From Tyzzerella sp. (GTDB lineage Bacteria > Bacillota > Clostridia > Lachnospirales > Anaerotignaceae): DNA of 64,000 bases. Positions 53,452 through 61,521 of this stretch are shown one piece after another. Each line of letters begins with the position of its first letter. The stretch's first letter is position 1. The notes beneath the pieces are model-generated. The model did not search any database, was not told the DNA's origin, and saw only the letters and a list, made by a program, of their open reading frames with translations. Location of the stretch: assembly GCA_019415525.1 (NCBI GenBank), contig DXZA01000083.1, positions 6,857-70,856 on the forward strand, given 5' to 3'. The translations under genes were made by a program, and so were the position numbers.

Positions 53452-54588
53452 ATGAATAAAAAAAATATAAATAAAAAACTTCGTACAGAAATATGTATGG
53501 GTATATTTTTTGTTATTACTATATTTTTACTTTCGGTATTTAATATTGTGGCAAAAGATAGAGATTTTTCAAAAAAAGAAAATAGAGTTTTGGCAGGGAA
53601 TCCGGTTATAACTTTTTCATCTATAAAAGATGGTACATTTATGAAAAAATTTGAAAGCTATCTTTCGGACCAGTTTGCATTTAGAGATTTTTATATGAAT
53701 ATACGCTCAATTTCAGAGCTTGCATTAGGTAATAGAGAATCTAACGGTGTATATTATGGTAAAAATAAAATGCTTTTTGAAAAAACAGTAAATTTCGGTG
53801 AATATGATACTAAAAATAGAGAAGCAATTTCTGGATTTTTAGATAGACACAGTGATTTAAATAAATATATGATGATTGTGCCAAATAGTGGTTGGGTTAT
53901 GAAAGAAGAACTTCCAAAAAATGCACCTATAAATGACCAAGAAGCACAAATAAAAGAGTGGGAAAGTTATTTTGGTGATAAAATACAATTTATTAATTTA
54001 TGTGATACAATGAAAAGTCATAAAGATGAATATATATATTATCACACAGACCACCATTGGACAACATTAGGTGCATATTATGGATTTTTAGAATTTGCAA
54101 ATAGAGCAGGAATTGAAAGTAATTTTGATAATTATAAAGTATATGCTGTGAAAAATGATTTTTCGGGAACATTGGAGTCAAAAAGTGGATATATTGTTGG
54201 TGACGATATTATAAATGTATATATTCCAAATGAGGTTGAAAATATAGTTGTTACTGATGGTGATAATATTACTGCATCACTTTATGACAGTACAAAATTA
54301 GAAAGTAGTGAACCTTATGGAGTATTTTTAGGAGGAAACAGTGGTTTTAAAGAAATAAATACAATGTCTGATAGTGGAAGAAATATAATTATATTTAAAG
54401 ATTCATATGCAAATTGTTTTATACCATTTATGACACAATATTTTACAAACATATATGTTGTTGACCCAAGATATTATTATGGAGATATTGAAAAAGTTAT
54501 GTCAGAAAAAAATATTACAGATATTCTTTTTTTGTATAACGCAAATACATTATTTGAAGATAGCTCTATATATCAAGTTTTACAATAA
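53452..54588 (+). CDS. DHHW family (AlgJ/AlgX-like) protein
   Basis: A 378-residue protein with an N-terminal membrane segment (about 14-33) and an extracellular SGNH-like domain. The DHHW motif at 200-203 (YYHTDHHWTT) names the family. IFKDSYANCF near residue 310 supplies the likely nucleophilic Ser region. A TTG at 53446 opens the frame, but GGTGA places the start at ATG 53452. AlgJ/AlgX-type proteins complete transfer of acetyl groups delivered by an MBOAT partner. Last gene of the cassette. Confidence 0.88.
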   Translation: MNKKNINKKLRTEICMGIFFVITIFLLSVFNIVAKDRDFSKKENRVLAGNPVITFSSIKDGTFMKKFESYLSDQFAFRDFYMNIRSISELALGNRESNGVYYGKNKMLFEKTVNFGEYDTKNREAISGFLDRHSDLNKYMMIVPNSGWVMKEELPKNAPINDQEAQIKEWESYFGDKIQFINLCDTMKSHKDEYIYYHTDHHWTTLGAYYGFLEFANRAGIESNFDNYKVYAVKNDFSGTLESKSGYIVGDDIINVYIPNEVENIVVTDGDNITASLYDSTKLESSEPYGVFLGGNSGFKEINTMSDSGRNIIIFKDSYANCFIPFMTQYFTNIYVVDPRYYYGDIEKVMSEKNITDILFLYNANTLFEDSSIYQVLQ

Positions 54589-54594
54589 TTTTTT

Positions 54595-54625
54595 GAAGGG
54601 AAAGACATATCTTTTCCTTCTTTTA
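54595..54625 (+). terminator. Rho-independent terminator of the acetylation cassette
   Basis: GAAGGGAAAGA pairs with TCTTTTCCTTC (one G-U) around CATA, followed by TTTTATTTT. Confidence 0.75.
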
Positions 54626-54682
54626 TTTTATTTGTTTATATAATATAATATATTTGTATTTATTTCATAGGGGGAATAATTT

Positions 54683-55291
54683 ATGAATAATATAAAAAAG
54701 CTTACTGATAGTAAATTCCTTAATCTTTTTCAAATAGATGCAAAAGATAGAAAAGGAAATGATTTTAAGTATTACTTTGCTTCAAGAGGTGACGGTGAAA
54801 ACCTTAAATATAATAGAAAAGAAGATATACCTGATGGTGTTATGATATATGCAGTATTAAAAAATGACCCATCAAAAATTGTACTTGTAAAACAGTACAG
54901 ATATCCTATAAATGACTATATATATGAAATGCCAGCAGGTCTTGTGGATAAAGGTGAAAGTTATTCTGATTGTGCAATTAGAGAATTTAAAGAAGAAACA
55001 GGTATGAAACTTCAGCTTATAAATAATGGTGAAAGCCCTATGAGCAGACCTTTTTATACAACAGTAGGTCTTACTGATGAAGCTGTGTGTATATATTATG
55101 GATATGCAGAGGGCACTCCTTCAAAAGAATGGCTTGAAGCAACAGAAACTATAAATACTGAAATTGTTGATAGAAAAGAAGCTTTAAGAATTTTAAAAGA
55201 AGAAAGAGTTGCAATGAAATGTGCATTACTTCTTATGCAGTTTATAAACAGTAGTGATGAAAATCCTTTTGGATTTTTAGATTTAGAATAG
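54683..55291 (+). CDS. Nudix hydrolase, ADP-ribose pyrophosphatase-like
   Basis: A 202-residue Nudix protein. The Nudix box spans residues 86-108 (GLVDKGES...REFKEETGM) with all catalytic Glu residues. The upstream MPAG and the overall length fit the ADP-ribose pyrophosphatase subgroup; substrate is inferred. AGGGGGAA precedes the ATG. The aldose epimerase-like gene follows after 12 bases. Confidence 0.9.
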   Translation: MNNIKKLTDSKFLNLFQIDAKDRKGNDFKYYFASRGDGENLKYNRKEDIPDGVMIYAVLKNDPSKIVLVKQYRYPINDYIYEMPAGLVDKGESYSDCAIREFKEETGMKLQLINNGESPMSRPFYTTVGLTDEAVCIYYGYAEGTPSKEWLEATETINTEIVDRKEALRILKEERVAMKCALLLMQFINSSDENPFGFLDLE

Positions 55292-55303
55292 GAGTGTTGT
55301 ATA

Positions 55304-56173
55304 ATGAGTGATTATGTAATTGAAAATAGTAAAATAAAAATAAGAGTTAATTCAAAAGGTGGAGAACTTAAAGAAATAGTGGGAAGTGATAATAAAAGCT
55401 ATCTTTGGACAAGTGACCCTTCTGTATGGGGATATTCATCACCTGTACTTTTCCCATTTGTTGGACTTATGAAAGATAAGTCATATACATATAAAGGCAC
55501 AAAATATAATGTTTTACAGCACGGCTTTGCAAGAACATCAGAATTTAGTCTTTATGAAAAAAGTGATAATAGTATTTCTTTCTTATTTACAGAAAATGAG
55601 GAAACTCTTGAAAGATATCCTTTTAAATTTAATTTAATATGTGGTTATGAAATAAAAGATAATAAAGTTATTGTTTCTTGGACTGTTGAAAATAAAAATG
55701 ATTGTGATATGCCTTTCTTTATAGGTGCACACCCTGCATTTATGTATCCGGAAGGTGAAAATTCAACAGGTTGTTTCCTTAAATTTGAAGGATTAGATAG
55801 TATAGTTTGCAGAGATTTACTTCCAACTGGAAATGTTACAGAAACTAATACAACACGTAGCCTTGAAAATAATACTATTGAAATAACAGAAAATCTTCTT
55901 AATGGAGATACTTTTATACTTGAAAACAGTCAAGTTAATAGTATATCTCTTCTTTCTCCGGATAAAAAACCATATGTAAAAGTAGATTTTGATGCTCCTG
56001 TTGTTGGGATATGGTCAAAACAAGATGCTAATAATATATTTGTATGTATAGAACCTTGGTATGGTAGATGTGATAGTGAAATTGCAGATAGTGAAATTGA
56101 AAATAAAGAATGGGTAAATATAATTAAAAGTGGTGAAAAATTTACTGCATCATATACAATAGAAGTTTTATAA
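55304..56173 (+). CDS. aldose 1-epimerase family protein (LacX-like)
   Basis: A beta-sandwich protein of 289 residues from the galactose mutarotase superfamily. SPVLFPFVGLMKDKSYTYKG, the VLQHGFARTSEF segment (His for substrate) and GAHPAFMYP are typical of the LacX-like branch. The C-terminal Glu in ICIEPWYG-like VCIEPWYGRCD is the usual base. It would interconvert sugar anomers; physiological sugar unknown. AGGAGTG precedes the ATG. Cotranscribed with the Nudix gene. Confidence 0.92.
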   Translation: MSDYVIENSKIKIRVNSKGGELKEIVGSDNKSYLWTSDPSVWGYSSPVLFPFVGLMKDKSYTYKGTKYNVLQHGFARTSEFSLYEKSDNSISFLFTENEETLERYPFKFNLICGYEIKDNKVIVSWTVENKNDCDMPFFIGAHPAFMYPEGENSTGCFLKFEGLDSIVCRDLLPTGNVTETNTTRSLENNTIEITENLLNGDTFILENSQVNSISLLSPDKKPYVKVDFDAPVVGIWSKQDANNIFVCIEPWYGRCDSEIADSEIENKEWVNIIKSGEKFTASYTIEVL

Positions 56174-56242
56174 ATGAGTCCTTCACCGGTTTTTCAGTAT
56201 AAACATAAAATATATTGAAAAACAAAAAGAGGTGAAATCAAT

Positions 56243-56491
56243 ATGATAAATTGGAAAGTGCGACTTAAAAATCCATATTTTTGGCTTGGCATTTTAGGTG
56301 CTATATTTATGGCTATGGATATTAATTTTGAAGCAGTAACAAGTTGGGCAATTTTAATTGACCATTTTAAAGAGCTTATAAATAATCCATATACACTTTT
56401 TTCTGTTATATTTGTTGTTGTTGGTATAGTTACTGACCCAACAACAGAAGGATTTAAAGATAGTAAAGATATACTAGAACCTGAGAAATGA
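56243..56491 (+). CDS. phi-LC3 family phage holin
   Basis: An 82-residue protein with INWKVRLKNPYFWLGILGAI at the start, a second hydrophobic segment near 48-62 and the TDPTTEGFKDS motif toward the end, all characteristic of phi-LC3-type holins. Holins open the membrane for endolysins. No endolysin or other phage gene lies nearby, so this is a remnant or a domesticated holin-like export factor. AGAGGTG precedes the ATG. Ends at its own terminator. Confidence 0.88.
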   Translation: MINWKVRLKNPYFWLGILGAIFMAMDINFEAVTSWAILIDHFKELINNPYTLFSVIFVVVGIVTDPTTEGFKDSKDILEPEK

Positions 56492-56540
56492 TTTTATAAT
56501 AAAAATTTTATTGATTAAAAAAGTATATTGAAATAAAATT

Positions 56541-56574
56541 AAAGAGCTGGAATTTTTTTTTCAGCTCTTTTTTA
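56541..56574 (+). terminator. Rho-independent terminator after the holin gene
   Basis: AAAGAGCTG pairs with CAGCTCTTT around a T-rich loop, followed by TTTAAT. Confidence 0.8.
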
Positions 56575-56606
56575 ATAAAAATGAAAGGTGGTAATTTATT
56601 AATATT

Positions 56607-57650
56607 ATGAAGAAATTTTTAATGGTAGTTATGGCAATATCATTGGCAGTAGGGAGTATTTCTGGTTGTGGAAATAGTAATTTAAACAAAAGTGCTGTAA
56701 CACAAAACACTATAAATGATGAGTATTCTGAAACAGGAATGAAAACAATAAACGGAAATGATTTTAATACATCTAATAGTAGCACTTTTGTAGACCAGTA
56801 TTTTGGATTTGGACTTATGCTTCCAGAAACTGTAACTAGCTTAATAGAAAAAGGAAGTGTTGCGGGATATGTTATAGAACCTTATTCAATAGGTCTTGGA
56901 TATTATACTAGTCAAAGTGATGTTTTCTATATTTGTGGTATATGGAGATATGAAAAAAATGCTTCTGGTATGGAAGAAAACTTTAATATGTGGAAAGAGC
57001 TTTATACAGATACAGAAGTTTTAGTAGAAACAGATACAGATGTTTATTATTGGGGATATAATAAAGATATATCAAATATAAATATTGATGAAACAAAAAA
57101 AGCAGAATTACAGTCAGTAATAGATGCACTTAATGACATTAAAAATGGAATATGCATATTTAAACCTAATACAATAAGTACAACTTCTGTAACGGAAATA
57201 CCAGCCTTTGAAGCAAAAGATTTTGAAGGAAATACAGTTACAAATGATATTTTTGCTGATTATGATTTAACTATGGTCAATGTATGGGCTACTTGGTGTG
57301 GACCTTGTATTGAAGAGCTTCCAGGTATAGGAGAACTTTATAAAGAGTTGCCAGAAAAAACAAATATAATTTCAATTTGTACAGATGCAAATTATGATAT
57401 TGAATTTGCAAAACAAATTTTAAGTGAAAGTGGTTGTGATTTTACAACTATTGTACCTTCAGAAGGACTTGAAAAAGATTTCCTTATGGGAATAAGCTCA
57501 ATTCCATATACTGTTTTTGTAAATTCAAAAGGTGAAATTATAGGAAATCCTCAGATTGGAGCACCAGCAACAGGTGATGGAGTAAAAGATGCGTATAAAA
57601 ATATAATAAATGAAAGACTTGAAATTGTTAAAGGTGATAAGAGTGAGTAA
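56607..57650 (+). CDS. TlpA-like thioredoxin-fold lipoprotein
   Basis: A 347-residue secreted lipoprotein: signal MKKFLMVVMAISLAVGSISG with Cys21 of SGC as lipidation site, an unrecognised N-terminal domain (about 45-190), and a C-terminal TlpA/ResA-like thioredoxin domain (about 195-345) with WATWCGPC (Cys231, Cys234) and the cis-Pro loop SSIPYTVF. It would reduce or oxidise extracytoplasmic thiols. The TAA overlaps the start of the next small gene by eight bases. First of three genes with a CXXC peptide and a polyferredoxin. Confidence 0.9.
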   Translation: MKKFLMVVMAISLAVGSISGCGNSNLNKSAVTQNTINDEYSETGMKTINGNDFNTSNSSTFVDQYFGFGLMLPETVTSLIEKGSVAGYVIEPYSIGLGYYTSQSDVFYICGIWRYEKNASGMEENFNMWKELYTDTEVLVETDTDVYYWGYNKDISNINIDETKKAELQSVIDALNDIKNGICIFKPNTISTTSVTEIPAFEAKDFEGNTVTNDIFADYDLTMVNVWATWCGPCIEELPGIGELYKELPEKTNIISICTDANYDIEFAKQILSESGCDFTTIVPSEGLEKDFLMGISSIPYTVFVNSKGEIIGNPQIGAPATGDGVKDAYKNIINERLEIVKGDKSE

Positions 57651-57777
57651 ATATTTTAAATATATTATAATTGCTCTTGCAATAGTATTTATATTTGTTG
57701 GTATACAAAGAGGTGAAGAAGGAATAGTTCTTCAAAAAGCAATTAAAATATGTCTTGAATGTATAGGAGTAGGCTAA
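57643..57777 (+). CDS. CD1871A-like small CXXC membrane protein, 44 residues
   Basis: A short frame from GTG 57643 (after AAGGTGATAAGA) reads MSKYFKYIIIALAIVFIFVG, then RGEEGIVLQKAIKICLECIG and ends VG. One membrane segment is followed by a CLEC pair (Cys37, Cys40). It matches the CD1871A family of CXXC peptides that occur between TlpA-like and 4Fe-4S membrane proteins in Clostridia (recognised from memory). Overlaps at both ends (eight bases with tlpA, one with the ferredoxin) show it is translated as part of the operon. Probably a membrane electron or thiol relay. Confidence 0.82.
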   Translation: MSKYFKYIIIALAIVFIFVGIQRGEEGIVLQKAIKICLECIGVG

Positions 57778-58622
57778 TGAAAACAAAAAATAAAATTCGT
57801 CATATAATACAATTAGTGGCTACAATATTTACAAATGGATATATTTTAGGTTTTATACAAGGCAAAATTTATACAGGTAATATAAAAACAGTTTGTGTTC
57901 CTGGACTTAATTGTTATTCTTGTCCTGGAGCATTAGGTTCTTGTCCCATAGGAGCTATGCAAGCTGTAATTAGTGGAAGAAAGCATAGTTTTTCATATTA
58001 TGCAGCAGGTATAATAATGTTTTTTGGAGGAGTTTTAGGTAGAGCTGTATGTGGATTTTTATGCCCATTTGGTTTTATACAAGATTTGCTTCATAAAATA
58101 CCATTTAAAAAATATAAATTACCTGAAAAAATACATAATGTACTTATAAAGCTTAAATATGTAATAGCAATATTATTTGTTATTATATTACCAGCTTTTT
58201 TAACAAATAAATTTGGTATTGGTGCACCATATTTTTGTAAATTAATATGTCCGGCAGGAACACTTGAAGGAGGTATACCTCTTTTAATTTCAAATGAGGG
58301 ACTTAGAAGTCAATTAGGACTTTTGTTTAATTGGAAAGCATTTATATTATTTGTTGTTGTAATATCATCAATTATAATATATAGACCATTTTGTAAATAT
58401 TTATGTCCATTAGGAGCTTTTTATTCATTTTTCAATAAATACAGTTTTTATACAATGAAAATCAATGTGGAAAAATGTACAGGCTGTAAACAATGCGAAA
58501 AAGTATGTGGTATGCAAGTAAAAGTTACTGAAAATATAAATTCTTTAGAATGTATACGTTGTGGAGAATGTAAAAAGGCTTGTAGTTTTAATGCTATTGA
58601 ATCAGGTTTTAAAATTAATTAA
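57777..58622 (+). CDS. membrane polyferredoxin, NapH/YccM/CcoG-like
   Basis: A 281-residue membrane protein with about five membrane segments. Cys-rich groups: CVPGLNCYSCPGALGSCP near the N-terminus, CGFLCPFG, CKLICPAG and CKYLCPLG at membrane ends, then two ferredoxin-type 4Fe-4S motifs, CTGCKQCEKVC and CIRCGECKKAC, at the C-terminus. It would pass electrons across the membrane, probably to the CXXC peptide and the TlpA-like protein. ATG 57759 is in frame, but AGGAG at 57765-57769 indicates ATG 57777. Confidence 0.88.
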   Translation: MKTKNKIRHIIQLVATIFTNGYILGFIQGKIYTGNIKTVCVPGLNCYSCPGALGSCPIGAMQAVISGRKHSFSYYAAGIIMFFGGVLGRAVCGFLCPFGFIQDLLHKIPFKKYKLPEKIHNVLIKLKYVIAILFVIILPAFLTNKFGIGAPYFCKLICPAGTLEGGIPLLISNEGLRSQLGLLFNWKAFILFVVVISSIIIYRPFCKYLCPLGAFYSFFNKYSFYTMKINVEKCTGCKQCEKVCGMQVKVTENINSLECIRCGECKKACSFNAIESGFKIN

Positions 58623-58632
58623 TATAAGATAA

Positions 58633-58905
58633 AAAGGAGGAATTTTATTCCTCCTTTCATACTGTCAAAAAACCTATTTTTAAAACTTTAGATAACGCTG
58701 AAGAGTAAAGGGAAACAAAGAGTTTCCCTTTTTTAATCCGTAGACAGAATTGACTTCTGTCGAGGAAAACAGCAGGTTTCAAGGAATTTATGACGATGGA
58801 ACCTGTCTGTTTATACATACAGTATAAATTCGTCAAAATCCTGATTTTGACGAGAGTGTGTCGACTTTTTCGACACACTCAAAGGAGGAATTTTATTCCT
58901 CCTTT
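58633..58905. repeat. hairpin array bounded by identical 25-base terminator-like repeats
   Basis: A 25-base self-complementary unit (arms AAAGGAGGAA and TTCCTCCTTT) occurs at 58633-58657 and again, identically, at 58881-58905. Between them lie more stems: AAAGGGAAAC/GTTTCCCTTT (58707-58731), GACAGAA/TTCTGTC (58743-58761), AAACAG...CTGTTT (58767-58812), TTATAC/GTATAA (58811-58827), CGTCAAAATC/GATTTTGACG (58831-58852) and GAGTGTGTCGA/TCGACACACTC (58854-58880). The first copy probably terminates the redox operon. The 73-codon minus-strand frame here lacks a supported start. The whole looks like a structured intergenic repeat element. Confidence 0.6.
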
Positions 58906-58962
58906 TTAAATGCAGTAATATATGTTATGATTATTATAAGTAATTAAGTGGAGGTTGTTTAT

Positions 58963-59397
58963 ATGAAAATTTCTACAAAAGGAAGATATGCTTTAAGACT
59001 TATGTTGGATATAGCAATAAATGATAGTGGTGAACCTGTTAAACTTAAAGATGTTGCAAGACGTCAAAGTATATCTATAAAATACCTTGAAAGTATAGCT
59101 TCTGTATTATCAAAAGCTGATTATATAAAAAGTATAAGAGGAGCACAGGGTGGATATAGATTAACAAAAAGCCCTTCAGAATATACTGTTGGTAGTATTT
59201 TAAGACTTACAGAAGGTAATATGGCACCTGTAGATTGTTTAAGCAGTGAAGAAAATACTTGTGAAAGGGCTTTAAATTGTACAACATTAAGAATATGGAA
59301 AGAACTTGACTGTGCAATAAAAGGTGTAATTGATAAATATACATTAAGTGATATGGTGGAATGGGAAAAAGAAAAAGGATATGACTACTTTATATAA
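58963..59397 (+). CDS. Rrf2 family transcriptional regulator
   Basis: A 144-residue regulator with the winged helix MKISTKGRYALRLMLDIA and RGAQGGYRLTKSP, and three Cys (Cys92, Cys100, Cys106) in the positions that hold an iron-sulfur cluster in IscR. It probably senses iron-sulfur or redox state. GTG 58948 extends the frame, but GTGGAGG there is the ribosome binding site, so ATG 58963 is used. No isc or suf gene follows: tRNA-Leu is next, on the other strand. Confidence 0.92.
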   Translation: MKISTKGRYALRLMLDIAINDSGEPVKLKDVARRQSISIKYLESIASVLSKADYIKSIRGAQGGYRLTKSPSEYTVGSILRLTEGNMAPVDCLSSEENTCERALNCTTLRIWKELDCAIKGVIDKYTLSDMVEWEKEKGYDYFI

Positions 59398-59410
59398 TTA
59401 ATTAATAAAA

Positions 59411-59437
59411 TAAAAAAACCCCTAGATTTTAGGGATT
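59411..59437 (-). terminator. terminator downstream of tRNA-Leu
   Basis: On the minus strand ATCCCT pairs with AGGGGT around AAAATCT (one G-U), followed by a run of T residues, just past the tRNA 3' end. Confidence 0.7.
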
Positions 59438-59443
59438 TTTAAG

Positions 59444-59525
59444 TGCCGGTGGCCGGACTCGAACCGGCACGGATTGCTCCGCCGCATTTTGAGTGCGGTG
59501 CGTCTGCCAATTCCGCCACACCGGC
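59444..59525 (-). tRNA. tRNA-Leu (anticodon CAA)
   Basis: Minus-strand cloverleaf of 82 bases: acceptor GCCGGTG with CACCGGC, D arm with TTGGCAGACGC, anticodon stem CCGCA/TGCGG with loop CTCAAAA (anticodon CAA, reads UUG), a variable arm, and GGTTCGAGTCC in the T arm. Discriminator A73. CCA is not encoded. The A73 is consistent with the T-box of leuS. Confidence 0.95.
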
Positions 59526-59688
59526 ATAATGCATATTATACAGAAATAAACTGCTTTTATATAATATCATAGTAAATTTAAAATTGCAATATGTTTTTTT
59601 AAAATACATGGATATGCTGGAACATATTATAAATTTTATTCGTCAAAACAATGTGATGTATTATGATTGTGACAGGAGGTTTTAAAAG

Positions 59689-60309
59689 ATGTCTGATGAA
59701 AAAACAGATATTCTTATAAAATCGGCTTTAGAGGGGGATATGAGGTCTTTTGAAGAACTTATATATCAATATGAAAAAAAGGTTTATAATGTTGCTTTAA
59801 GAGTTTTTAAAAATCCAGAAGATGCTAAAGATATTTCCCAAGACGTTTTTATAAAGATATACAAAAATCTTAATAAATTTGATAATAAATCATCATTTTC
59901 TACTTGGCTTTATAGAATTACAACAAATACTTGTATAGATGAACTTAGAAAAAGAAAAGGTAGAGAAACAATTTCTATTGATAATGATATTGAAGATGAT
60001 GAAGGAAGTTTTAAACGAGAATTTGCGGACAATGAACCTACACCAGAGGAAAAAGTTATTTCTAAAGAAGGCGAAAGTGAAATTATAAAATCTATGAACA
60101 CACTTTCTGATGAGCATAGGACAATTATAGTTATGAGGGATATAGAAGGTCTTAGTTATACTGAAATATCGGAAGCTATAGGTATTTCAATAGGTACTGT
60201 TAAATCAAGAATATCTCGTGCAAGATTGCAGCTTAAAAATATTATTTTAAAAAATAGGGAACAAAAGGATTTTCAAATCGTCAATATAAATGAAAGGAGG
60301 GCAAGATAA
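59689..60309 (+). CDS. ECF-type RNA polymerase sigma factor
   Basis: A 206-residue sigma-70 family protein of the extracytoplasmic-function group: region 2 (FEELIYQYEKKVYNVALRVF, then DAKDISQDVFIKIYKNL and FSTWLYRI) and region 4 (LSDEHRTIIVMRDIEGLSYTEI, then GTVKSRISRAR). AGGAGG precedes the ATG. The zinc-finger anti-sigma gene starts one base after its stop, so the pair is coupled, probably as an envelope-stress module. Confidence 0.95.
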   Translation: MSDEKTDILIKSALEGDMRSFEELIYQYEKKVYNVALRVFKNPEDAKDISQDVFIKIYKNLNKFDNKSSFSTWLYRITTNTCIDELRKRKGRETISIDNDIEDDEGSFKREFADNEPTPEEKVISKEGESEIIKSMNTLSDEHRTIIVMRDIEGLSYTEISEAIGISIGTVKSRISRARLQLKNIILKNREQKDFQIVNINERRAR

Positions 60310-60310
60310 A

Positions 60311-61507
60311 ATGGAGTGTAAAGATTATTTTGAGCTTATGAATATGTATATTGATGAAGAAATTTCAGAAGCTGATAAAAATAAACTTATTAAACATATA
60401 GAAAGTTGTGAAAGCTGTAAAAAAGAGTTTGAAGAACTTAAAGAAATGGTAAATATATTAAGAGAAGAACCATTAAGTGAACTTCCTTTAGGCTATCACA
60501 AAGAACTTATGGAAAAAATAAATAATGAAGTCAATAATAAAGTTGTTACTCTTAAGCCTAAAAAGAGTAAAAATAATATTTATAGATATTTTGGACTTGT
60601 TGCTGTGTTTGCCCTTTTTGTTGTAGGTGGAAATAAAGCAGGACTTTTTGATATTAAAAATGGTAAATTTGAAAATATGCCTTCAAATGTTGTTAGTGAA
60701 AATACGAATGATGTAAATAATAATGTAACAAATGAAGATATTATTGATAAATCATCAGAGGTTGTAGAAAATAGTGTAGAAAACACAAATGCTGATGATA
60801 ATGAAGTAATATCCAAAGCTAATGATAGTACTACAAAAAATGAAATTATAACAAGGAATAATACTAATATTATAAACGAAAATACTGATACTACTAATAC
60901 AAATGATAATATAAATAATAGTACAAGTGATAATATAACAAATGAAAATAATAGTGTAGAGAATAATGTAACAACAGATAATATAATAACACAGGAAAGT
61001 GATATGCCTAAGACGGCACAAAGTCAAACTCCACAAATAACAAGTTATAATATGGAATCTAATGATAATGGGAGTAATGAAAAAATATTAGGACAAAATT
61101 CTGTGGCAAAAAGTGCAGATTTTTCTGGTATAGAATCTGTAATAACTAATATAGAGTTAAACAATAAAAATAGCACAGAAGATTATAATTTTATAATAAA
61201 CACTGCTAATGAATATAAATGCACTGTAATAGAAGAAACAGATTTAACTAAAATAGAAGTGCCTAAAGACAGTTATAATAGTTTTGTAGAAACATTAAAA
61301 TCAAAGGATGTTTATATAATAGAAGAAACTAAAGAGAATTTAACAAATTCATATGCAGAACTTAATGAAAAGCTTTCCAATATAGAAGAAAAAATAGATG
61401 GTAATGAAAACTCTAATGAGCTTTTAAATGAGGCTTCTGAAATATCAGAAAAAATAAAAAATATTGAACATTATAAATATTTTTCTGATATTTATGTATA
61501 TAAATAA
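60311..61507 (+). CDS. anti-sigma factor with zf-HC2 and DUF4349-like domain
   Basis: A 398-residue membrane protein. N-terminal zinc finger (zf-HC2) with His29, Cys33 and Cys36 (KHIESCESC) binds the sigma factor. One membrane segment lies at about 95-112. An Asn/Thr/Asp/Ser-rich low-complexity linker (about 120-230) leads to an extracellular domain (about 265-398) with a DUF4349-like coiled coil. ATG 60290 opens the frame, but AAAGGAGGG follows it and ATG 60311 is used. Release of the sigma by a signal sensed outside is inferred. Confidence 0.88.
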   Translation: MECKDYFELMNMYIDEEISEADKNKLIKHIESCESCKKEFEELKEMVNILREEPLSELPLGYHKELMEKINNEVNNKVVTLKPKKSKNNIYRYFGLVAVFALFVVGGNKAGLFDIKNGKFENMPSNVVSENTNDVNNNVTNEDIIDKSSEVVENSVENTNADDNEVISKANDSTTKNEIITRNNTNIINENTDTTNTNDNINNSTSDNITNENNSVENNVTTDNIITQESDMPKTAQSQTPQITSYNMESNDNGSNEKILGQNSVAKSADFSGIESVITNIELNNKNSTEDYNFIINTANEYKCTVIEETDLTKIEVPKDSYNSFVETLKSKDVYIIEETKENLTNSYAELNEKLSNIEEKIDGNENSNELLNEASEISEKIKNIEHYKYFSDIYVYK

Positions 61508-61521
61508 AAGGGGGTTTTATT

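Noticed and set aside
56243..56491. Prophage
   Set aside because: Only a holin is present. No integrase, terminase, capsid, tail or lysin gene occurs in the window.
58657..58878. 73-codon minus-strand frame inside the hairpin array
   Set aside because: It lies entirely within overlapping inverted repeats, has no ribosome binding site and no recognisable domain. The repeat structure explains the open frame better than selection for a protein.
58623..58962. Insertion sequence
   Set aside because: No transposase frame and no target duplication are visible. The direct repeats are themselves terminator-like hairpins.
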